Assembly: GCA_963770635.1 (NCBI GenBank)
Contig: CAVYQI010000005.1
Location: 1 to 64,000, forward strand
From: DASZIT01 sp963770635
Lineage (GTDB): Bacteria > Actinomycetota > Acidimicrobiia > Acidimicrobiales > RAAP-2
Direction: 5' to 3'
DNA length: 64,000 nucleotides
In this document: in pieces, positions 27,527 to 36,017 of the stretch
How the letters are laid out: each line of letters opens with the position of its first letter
Numbering within the stretch: the stretch's first letter is position 1
Program-made: the position numbers and the translations under genes
Notes under the pieces: model-generated
The model's database searches: none
Told to the model about the DNA's origin: nothing
The model's input: only the letters and a program-made list of their open reading frames with translations

Positions 27527-28177
27527 ATGCCGAAACTGCGAGTCCACAATTTCTCGGTGTCGCTGGACGGTTACGCCGCGGGCCCCGACCAGAGCCTCGA
27601 CAACCCACTCGGGATCGGTGGCCAGGCCCTGCACGAGTGGTTCTTCGCCACCCGTTCCTTCCATCAGATGCGGGGTGAGGCCGGCGGAGAAGACGGTCTC
27701 GACAACCGGTTCGCCGCTCAGAGAGAGATCGGCATCGGCGCCACCATCATGGGACGCAACATGTTTGGCCCCGTCCGCGGTCAATGGGGCAGCGAGAACT
27801 GGAGGGGTTGGTGGGGGGACAACCCGCCGTTCCACCACCCGGTATTCGTGCTCACCAACCATCCGCAGTCGCCGATCAGCATGGAGGGGGGCACCACGTT
27901 CCACTTCGTCAGCGACGGGATCGAGGCGGCGCTGGAACGGGCCTTCCAGGCAGCCGATGGCAACGATGTCCTGCTGGGCGGTGGCGTCGCCACCATCCAG
28001 CAGTACCTCCGCGCCGGCCTGATCGACGAGATGCACCTGCCGATCGTCCCGATCCTGTTGGGGAAAGGCGAGCGGCTCTTCAACCACCTCGACGGCGGCC
28101 CGGCCGGCTACGAGTGCGTCGAGTTCATCAGCTCGTTCTCCGTCGTGCACACCCGTTTCGCCCGGACGGCGCGCTAG
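27527..28177 (+). CDS. Dihydrofolate reductase-like (RibD C-terminal) protein
   Basis: A 216-residue protein of the RibD_C/DHFR-like family, small NADPH-dependent reductases. It begins LRVHNFSVSLDGYAAGPDQS, then has TIMGRNMFGPVRGQWGSENW and GNDVLLGGGVATIQQYLRAG, followed by DEMHLPIVPILLGKGERLF. These are the standard blocks of the YwjB/YyaP-type group, often annotated dihydrofolate reductase family. Substrate unknown. ATG 27527 is chosen from the family start. Confidence 0.88.
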   Translation: MPKLRVHNFSVSLDGYAAGPDQSLDNPLGIGGQALHEWFFATRSFHQMRGEAGGEDGLDNRFAAQREIGIGATIMGRNMFGPVRGQWGSENWRGWWGDNPPFHHPVFVLTNHPQSPISMEGGTTFHFVSDGIEAALERAFQAADGNDVLLGGGVATIQQYLRAGLIDEMHLPIVPILLGKGERLFNHLDGGPAGYECVEFISSFSVVHTRFARTAR

Positions 28178-28239
28178 TCGCCCTTGTATCAACATTCGGT
28201 CAGTCGCGGTCCGAATGATCGGCGACGGTCATCCGTCGG

Positions 28240-28710
28240 CTAGTCCCGCTCGACCCGTAGCAGTCCTCGCTCCGGAGTCCAGGACTCAACCACGAGTTTG
28301 GTGGCGTCGGCATTGAGTCCGGTGATGACGACCTCGGTGACGTCCGCGACAAACATCTCCCCGTCCGGTTGCTCGCTCGCCTCGTCCGTGGCCAGCTGGC
28401 CGGCGGGGATGGCTCGTCCGGCGATCTTCGCCTCTCCCGGCCAGTCACCCTCCTTGCCCTCCTCAGGGTGGAAGGTCGGGCCGTGCAGGGCGAAGCGGGG
28501 ATCCCGGTTGAGGTCGGTTGCCTTGCGTGCGCCCGTCATCGATCCGAAGCGGAGTTCGCCATCCGCGAACTCGCATTCGATGCCCGAAACCCGTGGCGAG
28601 CTGTCGGCGCGCAGGGTCGCGATTGTCTTGTGGCGACCGGCGTCGAACAGCCGCCGCACCCGCCCGGCGAACTCTGGTTCCGCCTGTTCGATCGCCTTCC
28701 ACGCCGACAC
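28240..28710 (-). CDS. Pyridoxamine 5'-phosphate oxidase-like flavoprotein
   Basis: A 156-residue split-barrel protein of the PPOX/F420 class. Typical blocks are HKTIATLRADSSPRVSGIEC, LRFGSMTGARKATDLNRDPR and DGEMFVADVTEVVITGL. Members bind FMN or F420 and reduce small molecules or serve as biliverdin-type reductases. The GTG at 28710 begins SAWKAIEQAEPEFAGRVRRL, the usual N-terminal helix; the open frame upstream adds only nine residues without a ribosome site. Confidence 0.82.
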   Translation of the reverse strand: MSAWKAIEQAEPEFAGRVRRLFDAGRHKTIATLRADSSPRVSGIECEFADGELRFGSMTGARKATDLNRDPRFALHGPTFHPEEGKEGDWPGEAKIAGRAIPAGQLATDEASEQPDGEMFVADVTEVVITGLNADATKLVVESWTPERGLLRVERD

Positions 28711-28825
28711 GGCCAAGCAGCGTACTCGGATGGCCAACCGGTGTTGGTAAAAAACTTGGAGGCATTCCCGAGTCCCTGCCGGGGATGGAGCAAAGGTTGG
28801 ATGCTCAACCGCACCAGGTACGCCG

Positions 28826-29824
28826 TCAGGAGAACGCCGCGATGTAGGAGATGATCCCGTTCACGTACTGGAGGGTGGAGGAGAACATCCCGACCAGCCT
28901 GACGGACGCCGCACCCTGGTAGTAGCTGGCCAGGGCGAGGCGGGCGTTCCCTCCGGTCTGCTGAAGGAGGTCATGGAGAAAGGCGGCCGACATCTCGATG
29001 TTGTCGGAGGCGACCATCGGATTGAGGCTCGCATCGTGCAGCTGGGTCTGCATGTACTGCACGGTTGCCGGCTCCAGCTGCCCGATTCCCTGGGCACCGG
29101 TAGACGAGATCACGCCGGACTGCCACCCGGATTCCCACCAGCACATCGCCTCCAGCAACGAGGCCGGGACCCCGAAGGTCGACGCCGATTGGAGGAAATA
29201 AGGCTGGAGGCCGAGACGGTCCGGATGGGCCAGCAGCTGGGGAGGAAGCGAGCTCGACCCACTGCTGGAAACCGGGACCGAGTACGACGCGTTCGTCGCT
29301 GAAATGGTCGTCGCGGAGAGGGACGGCACCGCCAGCCGGCTGCCGGCGATCACCAGGTTGGGGTTGCTGATCCCGTTGGCCGCCGCTAATGCCGAGACCG
29401 AGGTGCCGTACCGGGCGGCGATCGCACTCAGCGTGTCCCCGAGGCTCACCAGAACGGTGGGGGATCCGCTGTTCGGCGCGGCCGACGCCAGCACGAGGCC
29501 GGCGTTCCCGGGTAGGACCAGGGTGGTGCCGGCCACAATCAGATTCGGATTGCGGATCCCGTTGGCCGCCACCAATGACGATACCGACGTGCCGTGGGCG
29601 GCGGCGATCTCGGTCAGGTTCTGCCCGGGCTGGATGCGTACGGTGGTCGCACCTGCTGGTGAGTCCACGGCGGTCGCCAACAGGACCAGTGTCGCGCTGA
29701 GAGTCGCGGCCGCGACTCCACGCTTCAACCAGGCGCGACCACCGGGAGGCACACTCTCGCTCCCCGGGAACAGGTCGGTCGATCCCTTCGCGTGGTGGCG
29801 GCGGGTTCGGTGTAGCTTCCCCAT
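28826..29824 (-). CDS. LysM lytic transglycosylase
   Basis: A 332-residue secreted cell-wall enzyme. A transmembrane or signal segment lies at about 35-53 (GVAAATLSATLVLLATAV). Two LysM domains follow (about 61-105, VRIQPGQNLTEIAAAHGTSV; and about 123-165, VLVSLGDTLSAIAARYGTSV). The C-terminal lysozyme-like domain has ASLLEAMCWWESGWQSG with the likely catalytic Glu231, then GAQGIGQLEPATVQYM and GNARLALASYYQGAASV. It binds and cleaves peptidoglycan. ATG 29824 gives the basic N-terminus MGKLHRTRRHHAK. Confidence 0.88.
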   Translation of the reverse strand: MGKLHRTRRHHAKGSTDLFPGSESVPPGGRAWLKRGVAAATLSATLVLLATAVDSPAGATTVRIQPGQNLTEIAAAHGTSVSSLVAANGIRNPNLIVAGTTLVLPGNAGLVLASAAPNSGSPTVLVSLGDTLSAIAARYGTSVSALAAANGISNPNLVIAGSRLAVPSLSATTISATNASYSVPVSSSGSSSLPPQLLAHPDRLGLQPYFLQSASTFGVPASLLEAMCWWESGWQSGVISSTGAQGIGQLEPATVQYMQTQLHDASLNPMVASDNIEMSAAFLHDLLQQTGGNARLALASYYQGAASVRLVGMFSSTLQYVNGIISYIAAFS

Positions 29825-29984
29825 TGCCAACACTCTGTCGGCTTCTTCGCGATCAAGCAAAAATTCTTATTTGCGATCGCGCAAACACAACTACTGTGGT
29901 TTGGCTCGCGCGTCGGCAAACTCTCGGTCGACGAAACGGCGCAGGACGTTGGTCGGAGCGGTTGCGACCTTGGCATATCAGGCG

Positions 29985-31109
29985 TCAGGCCCGCGGTTCG
30001 CCGACCGCCTGGGACCCGCTGCCGGCGGCGAGGTGGCGGTCCTGGATGTCTGCGTACAGTTCGCGTGGTCTCGGGACGCCGTGGCGCTCGAACGCTTCCG
30101 TCGGAGACAGCGTCGCCGGGGTGCGTGGCACCACGCCTCGGATCACCGGCTCAACGATAGGAACAGTCCCCGGAGAGATCATCCCCAACAGCCTGAGCTG
30201 GTAGCTCCGGCTCGCGGCCGCCAATCGGAACGCGATCTTCATCGGCGGGACGACCGCGCTGTCGACGAGCCGCGACTGGTGCAGGTCCGCCAGTTGCCGC
30301 TGCCACCGGGGCATGGTTGCGATGGTGGCGGCTCGAAGGGAGCGGTTGATGATCCATGCGCCGGGCTTGAAGATGGCGGGTACCGGCGGGAACATCACCT
30401 CGGCATTGAGAAGGTGGTCCATCATCGCCTGCGTTGCCTCCGAGGCGGCGAGGCGGGGGCGGACCGCTTCGAAGTAGTCCCGGATCCCTTCTCGGTTTCG
30501 GGGCACCTTGTCGGGGTCGCAGGTTTGCAACTCCGCCGCGGTGACACAGTCCTCCCAGTAGCGACGCTCGTCATCACGGGACAGTTTCCCCGGCCCGAAC
30601 ATCTCATAGGCGTAGAGAACCGAATGCCACGCGGTGAGCAGAATCCACAACTGCGAGTCTGGGTTGTTGGCGTCGTAGCGGTTGCCCGACAATGGCTCGA
30701 TGCCCACATTGCGGGCGTGGACTTTGGTGAGCATCTCGGACGCCTTCACCGCGGTACGCGAGTCGGCGAAGGCGACCGTGGCGAAATAGCGGACGGTGTG
30801 GTCGTAACGGGTGCGAGCCTGGGTTCGGACCTTGTTGGTGGCTTCTACCGAGGCGAGCAAGAACGGGTCGAGTTCCTCGACGACCACGGACCGCTGGAAA
30901 CCGACCGTCAGGGAGGTGGGGTAGCCCCATACCCTCCACGCCACCGAGTCCGGACCGAACAGCCCGTAGTCATCCATGGGCTGTCCTCTCCGGCTCCGAC
31001 GCCCCCGGAGAAAGCGGACGGGAGAGGCGCCGTCCGGGCCGGCGTCGACGGGTCCGGGCGGCGGTTTCACGGCCGCCGGCCTCGACGAGCTGGTCCTGGT
31101 TGGTGCCAT
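29985..31109 (-). CDS. DUF2236 / MpaB-like oxygenase
   Basis: A 374-residue member of the DUF2236 (oxygenase MpaB / latex-clearing protein related) family, which contains haem- or metal-dependent proteins. Typical blocks are YGLFGPDSVAWRVWGYPTSL, DHTVRYFATVAFADSRTAVK, NPDSQLWILLTAWHSVLYAY and YELFGPG-like YEMFGPGKLSRDDERRYW. GAGGAGG before the ATG at 31109 fixes the start; the ATG six codons upstream lacks it. It is divergent from a TetR gene across 131 bp. A second DUF2236/TetR pair lies at 41.1-42.8 kb on the other side of the mce operon. Confidence 0.85.
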   Translation of the reverse strand: MAPTRTSSSRPAAVKPPPGPVDAGPDGASPVRFLRGRRSRRGQPMDDYGLFGPDSVAWRVWGYPTSLTVGFQRSVVVEELDPFLLASVEATNKVRTQARTRYDHTVRYFATVAFADSRTAVKASEMLTKVHARNVGIEPLSGNRYDANNPDSQLWILLTAWHSVLYAYEMFGPGKLSRDDERRYWEDCVTAAELQTCDPDKVPRNREGIRDYFEAVRPRLAASEATQAMMDHLLNAEVMFPPVPAIFKPGAWIINRSLRAATIATMPRWQRQLADLHQSRLVDSAVVPPMKIAFRLAAASRSYQLRLLGMISPGTVPIVEPVIRGVVPRTPATLSPTEAFERHGVPRPRELYADIQDRHLAAGSGSQAVGEPRA

Positions 31110-31190
31110 CGTTCCCTCCTCGGTCATGGGTGGTCAGCCGGTGGGCGTCAGGCGGATCAGAGCGACCAACCGGCTGCCTGCCAGCATAGT

Positions 31191-31218
31191 TACGGGACCG
31201 TATATACGCAAGCGTTGC
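31191..31218. promoter_or_regulatory. Inverted repeats in DUF2236/TetR divergent promoter
   Basis: TACGG-GA-CCGTA (31191-31202) and GCAA-GCG-TTGC (31208-31218) lie 5 bp apart between the divergent starts at 31109 and 31241, overlapping the AT-rich TATATAC, a possible -10 box. They are candidate sites for the adjacent TetR protein. Confidence 0.45.
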
Positions 31219-31240
31219 TAGTTTGCTACTCTCCGAGGCA

Positions 31241-31918
31241 ATGCCCGACACGGACGCACCCCGCACCCGTCAGCAGCGAATGCCGATCGGGGTCCGGCGT
31301 GAGCAAGTGCTCGACGCTGCGCTGCGGTTGATCACCGAGCACGGCTACGGCTCCGCCACCATGGAGGCCATTGCCCGCGAGGCCGACTTGGCCAAGCCGG
31401 TCGTCTACAAGGCCTATCCCGGGCTCGGCCCGCTGTTGCAGGCCCTCCTGCAACGCGAGGAGGAGCAGGCATTCAGCACGCTCAGTGTGGCCATGCTGCG
31501 GCCGACCGACGCCGACCCGATCGGCATTCTGCTGTCCTGGCTGGACCGGCTGGCCAACGCCGTCGTGGACAACCCCGGTCCGTGGCGGCTCATCCTGATC
31601 CCACCGGACGAGACCCCGCCGGTGGTCCGGGAGCACGTCCAAGCTGGACGAGAGGTGGCCCTGCAACTCGTGCGCTCGCTGATCGGTGAAGTTGTCGACC
31701 GGCGTTCCTCCCTCGTCCCGATCGACCAGGAACTGTTCGCACAGGTCATCCTGGCGGCTGCCGAGCACCTCGGAAGACTCCTCCTCCGTGACCCCGACAA
31801 TTACCCCCCGAAACGGCTGGTGACGTTCGCCGCCAGCGTGCTGAACCCACTCCAGCTCACCCCCGTGACGGAACTAAAGGCGAACACGCCACCGGAGGGC
31901 TCCGCCCATGACGATTGA
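31241..31918 (+). CDS. TetR-family regulator at the head of the mce operon
   Basis: A 225-residue TetR regulator. The DNA-binding domain is at about 15-60: IGVRREQVLDAALRLITEHG, YGSATMEAIAREADLAKPVV, YKAYPGLGPLLQAL. The C-terminal ligand domain is all-helical (LSWLDRLANAVVDNPGPWRL) and unassigned. ATG 31241 follows GAGGC. The stop overlaps the first yrbE gene start (31908), so the regulator is probably part of the mce operon and may autoregulate it, as TetR-type lipid sensors do in mycobacteria. That role is inference. Confidence 0.88.
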   Translation: MPDTDAPRTRQQRMPIGVRREQVLDAALRLITEHGYGSATMEAIAREADLAKPVVYKAYPGLGPLLQALLQREEEQAFSTLSVAMLRPTDADPIGILLSWLDRLANAVVDNPGPWRLILIPPDETPPVVREHVQAGREVALQLVRSLIGEVVDRRSSLVPIDQELFAQVILAAAEHLGRLLLRDPDNYPPKRLVTFAASVLNPLQLTPVTELKANTPPEGSAHDD

Positions 31919-32738
31919 CCGTTCGACCGAAGTGTGGATGGAAATCCGTCGCCCGCTGGCCAGAGGGCGCGAGGCCATGGCCTCTCTGGGTGCGCTCTAC
32001 GCGATGGTCTTCGACGCGGTGGTGGCCACCGGCAGAGAGCTCCTGCGAGGTCGCTTCGCGTGGCGTGAATTCGTGGACCAGGCTTGGTTTCTGGCCTCGG
32101 TATCGGTGTTTCCGGCAATCCTGATCGCGATTCCCTTCGGCTTGGTCGTCGTCCTCGAAGTTGGAGGCCTGGCCGGTCAGATCGGCGCCTCGTCGTTCGT
32201 CGGGGCCGTCGATGCCATCGGCACCGTTCGGGAGGCGTCGCCCCTGGTGACCGCCTTGCTGCTGGCCGGGGCCGGCGGCTCGGCGATTTGTTCTGAACTG
32301 GGGGCGCGCACCATCCGGGACGAGATCTCGGCCATGGAGGTCATGGGCATCGATCCTCTGGAGCGTCTGGTAGCCCCGCGGGTACTGGCCACAGTGATTG
32401 TCGCCGTCCTGCTCAACTTCGTCGTCGCCTTCTCGGCCATCTTCAGCGGGTACCTGGCGGACATCACCGTGCTGCATGGTTCGGCGGGGGGGTTCCTCAA
32501 TTCGTTCAGCTCGTTTGCCCAACCTGCGGACATGATCGAGTCGACGCTGAAGGCGGCGATTTTCGGTCTCATCGCCGCGGTGGTGGCTTCGTACAAGGGG
32601 TTGACCGCCAAGCGGGGGCCTGCCGGCGTCGGCGAAGCCGTCACCCTGTCGGTCGTCATCACCGGCATCGCGCTGTTCTTCGCCGACATTGTGCTCACCG
32701 AGGTGTTCCTGGTCCTGGTTCCACCGAGGATCCCGTGA
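31908..32738 (+). CDS. yrbEA: YrbE/MlaE permease, first of mce operon
   Basis: A 276-residue MlaE/YrbE-type integral membrane permease of an Mce lipid importer. Helices include WFLASVSVFPAILIAIPFGL, LVTALLLAGAGGSAICSELG and VVAFSAIFSGYLADITVL. The conserved cytoplasmic helix has the EISAMEVMGIDPLERLVAPR motif that contacts the ATPase. The pair yrbEA/yrbEB forms the transmembrane dimer. Start overlaps the TetR stop by 11 bp, and the end overlaps yrbEB by ATGA-type GTGA. No MceG-like ATPase is encoded within the window, so it must be supplied from elsewhere. Confidence 0.92.
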   Translation: MTIDRSTEVWMEIRRPLARGREAMASLGALYAMVFDAVVATGRELLRGRFAWREFVDQAWFLASVSVFPAILIAIPFGLVVVLEVGGLAGQIGASSFVGAVDAIGTVREASPLVTALLLAGAGGSAICSELGARTIRDEISAMEVMGIDPLERLVAPRVLATVIVAVLLNFVVAFSAIFSGYLADITVLHGSAGGFLNSFSSFAQPADMIESTLKAAIFGLIAAVVASYKGLTAKRGPAGVGEAVTLSVVITGIALFFADIVLTEVFLVLVPPRIP

Positions 32739-33622
32739 AAGCCGCCAGCGAGCTCACGCCGCCATCCTCCAGGCTCAGCCTCCAGTCTGTCCGGCCTTAT
32801 GCGGCACTCTTGCTACCCGGACGTGTCGTGGCCCGGTTGGCCTGGTTTGGGAGGCTGGCCGACTTCGGTATCAAGACGTTCCTCAATATCCCGTTCGTGT
32901 TGGCCCGGCACCGTGGTGAGGTCTACCGGCTTCTGGCCGATGTGACCTTCGGTGGGGGATTGCTGGCCGTGGCGGCCAGCACTGTTCTGGTGGTCTTCGT
33001 CATCGCCGCGTTCGTAGGCATCACCATCGGGCTCGAGGGCTACCAAGGACTGCAGATCATCGGGTTGGCTCCGTTGGCCGGCTATCTGTCGTCCTATGCC
33101 AACACTCGCGAGATCGCCCCGCTCATCACGGCATTCGGGCTGGCGGCCCAGATGGGCTGCAAGTTCACCACCCAAATCGGGGCAATGCGCATCAGCGAGG
33201 AGATCGACGCCCTCGAGGTGATCGGCGTCCGGAGCCTGCCCTATCTGGTGACCACCAGGTTGGTCGCCGCCTTGGTGGTGGTGACTCCGCTGTACCTGAT
33301 CGCACTCTCGGGTGCCTATCTGGCCACCCAGGTAACGGTCATTTTGGTGGCTCACCAGGGCGGCGGGACCTACCAGCACTACTTCCACGCCTTCTTGACG
33401 GCCAAGGACGTCCTCCTCTCGATGGCCAAGGTCTGGGTCTTCGTCGTCGTTGTCACGATCATCCATTGCTTCTACGGCTACAACGCCGTCGGGGGTCCCG
33501 AAGGCGTTGGGCGTGCAGCCGGCCGGGCCATCCGGTCGAGCATCGTGGTCATCGCGATCGCCGACATGTTGATGACGCTCTTGTTTTGGGGCACCTCCAG
33601 CGGGATCCGATTCTCAGGATGA
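32735..33622 (+). CDS. yrbEB: YrbE/MlaE permease, second
   Basis: A 295-residue partner permease. Segments LLAVAASTVLVVFVIAAFVG, ITIGLEGYQGLQIIGLAPLA and GLAAQMGCKFTTQIGAMRIS are typical; the ATPase-contact motif reads EEIDALEVIGVRSLPYLVTT. Its GTG start overlaps the yrbEA stop, and its TGA stop overlaps the mceA ATG (ATGA). The N-terminal extension of about 25 residues (ASELTPPSSRLSLQSVRP) is cytoplasmic. Confidence 0.92.
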   Translation: MKAASELTPPSSRLSLQSVRPYAALLLPGRVVARLAWFGRLADFGIKTFLNIPFVLARHRGEVYRLLADVTFGGGLLAVAASTVLVVFVIAAFVGITIGLEGYQGLQIIGLAPLAGYLSSYANTREIAPLITAFGLAAQMGCKFTTQIGAMRISEEIDALEVIGVRSLPYLVTTRLVAALVVVTPLYLIALSGAYLATQVTVILVAHQGGGTYQHYFHAFLTAKDVLLSMAKVWVFVVVVTIIHCFYGYNAVGGPEGVGRAAGRAIRSSIVVIAIADMLMTLLFWGTSSGIRFSG

Positions 33623-34953
33623 AGGCGTCCAGGCGACCGTCGACCGGAGGTGCGGAGCGAGGGAATTTCCGCTTCGCGGTGATCGGCGTCGTGCTCATTG
33701 TGATGATCGCGGCCACCGTCGCCCTGGTCCTCGGCGCATTTACGGGCCACTTCTCGTCCTATGACGTGGTCTATGCCGATGTCCCCGCCTCGGGGACCGG
33801 GATCGATTCAGGATCGACGGTCATTTTCCGTGACATCACCGTCGGGACGGTGGCGAATGTCGGACATCAGCTTCCCAACGGAATTCTCCACGCCGAGCTC
33901 CATATCGACCCCAAGTACCTGTCCGCCATCCCGTCTGATGTCCAGGCGGATGTGGAGATTGCCACCATCTTCGGCACCGAGGGCATCAATCTGGTCCCAC
34001 CCGACCACCCGGGCCCCGGCCATCTCGCACTTGGCCAGACCATTCCGACAACTCCCCAGTCCCTCACGACCACCCTGCAGGGAGACGCAACCGGACTGGA
34101 CAACATTCTGAACGCCCTTCATCCCGCGGACATCGACGAAACCCTCACCGCCATCGCCACCGCACTGGCCGGACGAGGGCAGGCGATTGGCTCCACCATC
34201 GACAGTGTGGCGTCATACCTGTCCGAGATGCTGCCGCAACTGCCTGTTCTCAACAGCGATATCCAACTGGGGGGTCAGGTGGCAAATGAGCTGAGCCAAG
34301 CCGCTCCCGGGATCATCTCGGCGTTGAGCAACGCCTCGGTCACCGCGGGGACCATCACCAGCGACGCGTCACAGTTGCACAACGCGCTCGCGGGTGCGAC
34401 GCCGTTGGCCAACGAGCTGAGCTCATTGCTCGCCGGCATCGCGTCACCGTTCGAGGACCTGGTCAACAATTCCGCACCCCTGCTCGGTGATGTGGCCTCG
34501 AATCCCGACTTCGTCGCTCAAACCCTCCATGGTCTGGACGCCTGGTCGAAGGCATTTGTTGTCGCCGAGTCCCAGGGTCCCTACCTGGTCTTTTCGGGAG
34601 ACCTCGACATCGCCGCATCGGCGCAGGTGATTCTCGCCGCCCTCGGCATACCGGGTTCGAATGCATTGATCGAGCAAGGGCTGGGGGCACAAAGCTTCAA
34701 CCCTCCGACCTATACCGCCGCCGATTGCCCGACCTACGGGAGTCAGAAGGGGCCGAACTGCCCGACGGCCTCGACCAGCCCCGCGGCCGGCCGGAGCTCG
34801 GTGCCCAAGCCGTCCATCCTCACCAGCCCCTCGGAGGCGCAGGCGTCAGTTGCCATTGCCACCGGGCTCAACGGTGGGAAGCGGCCCCCGTCGCCGGCAG
34901 TGGTCTCCCTGCTGCTCGAGCCGTTGCTAGCCGGATTGGCCGGCGTCTCATGA
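33619..34953 (+). CDS. mceA: Mce-family protein A
   Basis: A 444-residue Mce protein, one of six subunits that build the periplasmic lipid tunnel. A single N-terminal helix (FAVIGVVLIVMIAATVALVL) is followed by the MCE domain (about 47-125): YDVVYADVPASGTGIDSGST, then VIFRDITVGTVANVGHQLPN, and VEIATIFGTEGINLVPP. The long helical part after it carries many Leu/Ala repeats, and the C-terminus is Ser/Pro-rich. ATG 33619 overlaps the yrbEB stop. It is co-translated with mceB. Confidence 0.88.
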   Translation: MKASRRPSTGGAERGNFRFAVIGVVLIVMIAATVALVLGAFTGHFSSYDVVYADVPASGTGIDSGSTVIFRDITVGTVANVGHQLPNGILHAELHIDPKYLSAIPSDVQADVEIATIFGTEGINLVPPDHPGPGHLALGQTIPTTPQSLTTTLQGDATGLDNILNALHPADIDETLTAIATALAGRGQAIGSTIDSVASYLSEMLPQLPVLNSDIQLGGQVANELSQAAPGIISALSNASVTAGTITSDASQLHNALAGATPLANELSSLLAGIASPFEDLVNNSAPLLGDVASNPDFVAQTLHGLDAWSKAFVVAESQGPYLVFSGDLDIAASAQVILAALGIPGSNALIEQGLGAQSFNPPTYTAADCPTYGSQKGPNCPTASTSPAAGRSSVPKPSILTSPSEAQASVAIATGLNGGKRPPSPAVVSLLLEPLLAGLAGVS

Positions 34954-36017
34954 GCCGACAACGAGCGCCGTGGGGGACCCTTGCCAAATTGACCATCTTC
35001 GTGGTGATCTCGCTCCTCTTGGGCGTCGTCGTCACATCGACCCTCCTCAACCTGAGATCGGCACCGACATCGGGATTCCGAGCCATGTTCACCGATGCGT
35101 CCGGCCTGCAGGTTGGCGACTCGGTCGACGTCGCCGGAGTGCAGGTCGGCACGGTCACCGGCGTGCGCCTCGACGGCTACCGGGCGATGGCGTCGTTCAC
35201 CCTCGACAAGGACCAGACGATCACCACCACCACTCATGTCAACATTGCCTATGCCAATCTGCTCGGGCAGCAGCTCCTCGCCCTCCAGCCGGGTCAGACC
35301 AAAGGCGACCCGCTGCCACCCGGCGCTCTCATTCCCGTCGCTCGGACCGCGCCGGCCTTGGATCTCACCAGCATCTTCAACGGCTTCCAGCCCCTGTTCG
35401 ACGCCCTGACCCCACAACAAGTCAATCAGCTGACCGCTTCGGTCATTGACGTCTTCCAGGGCGAGTCGGGGACCATTTCCGGTCTGGTCTCCCAGACGGT
35501 CGCGCTGACCGAAAACCTGGTGCAACGCCAGCAGCTGATCGGGGAGGTAGTGGACAACCTGAACACGGTTGTCGGTACTCTTGCTAACCACAATCAGCAG
35601 CTGGTGACGATGATCACCCAGTTCAACCGATTGGTCACCGGGCTGGCCGGTGAACGAGGGCAGCTCGGAGCGACCATCGACAGCGTGAGCGGCCTCAGCG
35701 CCGCCGTCGCCGGTTTGCTGAATCAGAGTCAGCCGTCGCTCGATCAGGCGATCGACGGTCTGGCCAGTGCCGGACATACCATCGCCCAGGATCAACAAGG
35801 CGTCGACGCCACCCTTGCCGGCCTGCCCGATTTCATCAAGACGCTCGACAAGGTGGCCAGCAGCGGCAGCTTTCTCAACGTCTACCTCTGCAATTTGACC
35901 ATCAACGTGCCGGGCCAAATCAACATCACCAACGCGATCCCCGGGGTCCCCCTCACCTTCAACCTGCCGTCCGGGCCGGTGGGCGACCAACGTCAACACA
36001 CGGTGAACTGCCAATGA
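34950..36017 (+). CDS. mceB: Mce-family protein B
   Basis: A 355-residue Mce protein. N-terminal anchor LTIFVVISLLLGVVVTSTLL; MCE domain about 33-110 with FTDASGLQVGDSVDVAGVQV and GTVTGVRLDGYRAMASF. The helical region follows (LIGEVVDNLNTVVGTLANHN, ERGQLGATIDSVSGL), and the C-terminal region contains a short Cys-containing stretch (YLCNLTINVPGQINI). ATGA overlaps at both ends link it to mceA and mceC. Role is as for the other subunits of the complex. Confidence 0.88.
   Translation: MSRQRAPWGTLAKLTIFVVISLLLGVVVTSTLLNLRSAPTSGFRAMFTDASGLQVGDSVDVAGVQVGTVTGVRLDGYRAMASFTLDKDQTITTTTHVNIAYANLLGQQLLALQPGQTKGDPLPPGALIPVARTAPALDLTSIFNGFQPLFDALTPQQVNQLTASVIDVFQGESGTISGLVSQTVALTENLVQRQQLIGEVVDNLNTVVGTLANHNQQLVTMITQFNRLVTGLAGERGQLGATIDSVSGLSAAVAGLLNQSQPSLDQAIDGLASAGHTIAQDQQGVDATLAGLPDFIKTLDKVASSGSFLNVYLCNLTINVPGQINITNAIPGVPLTFNLPSGPVGDQRQHTVNCQ

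Noticed and set aside
34743..36014. 423-codon minus-strand frame opposite mceB
   Set aside because: Antisense shadow of a conserved mce gene; composition is low-complexity.
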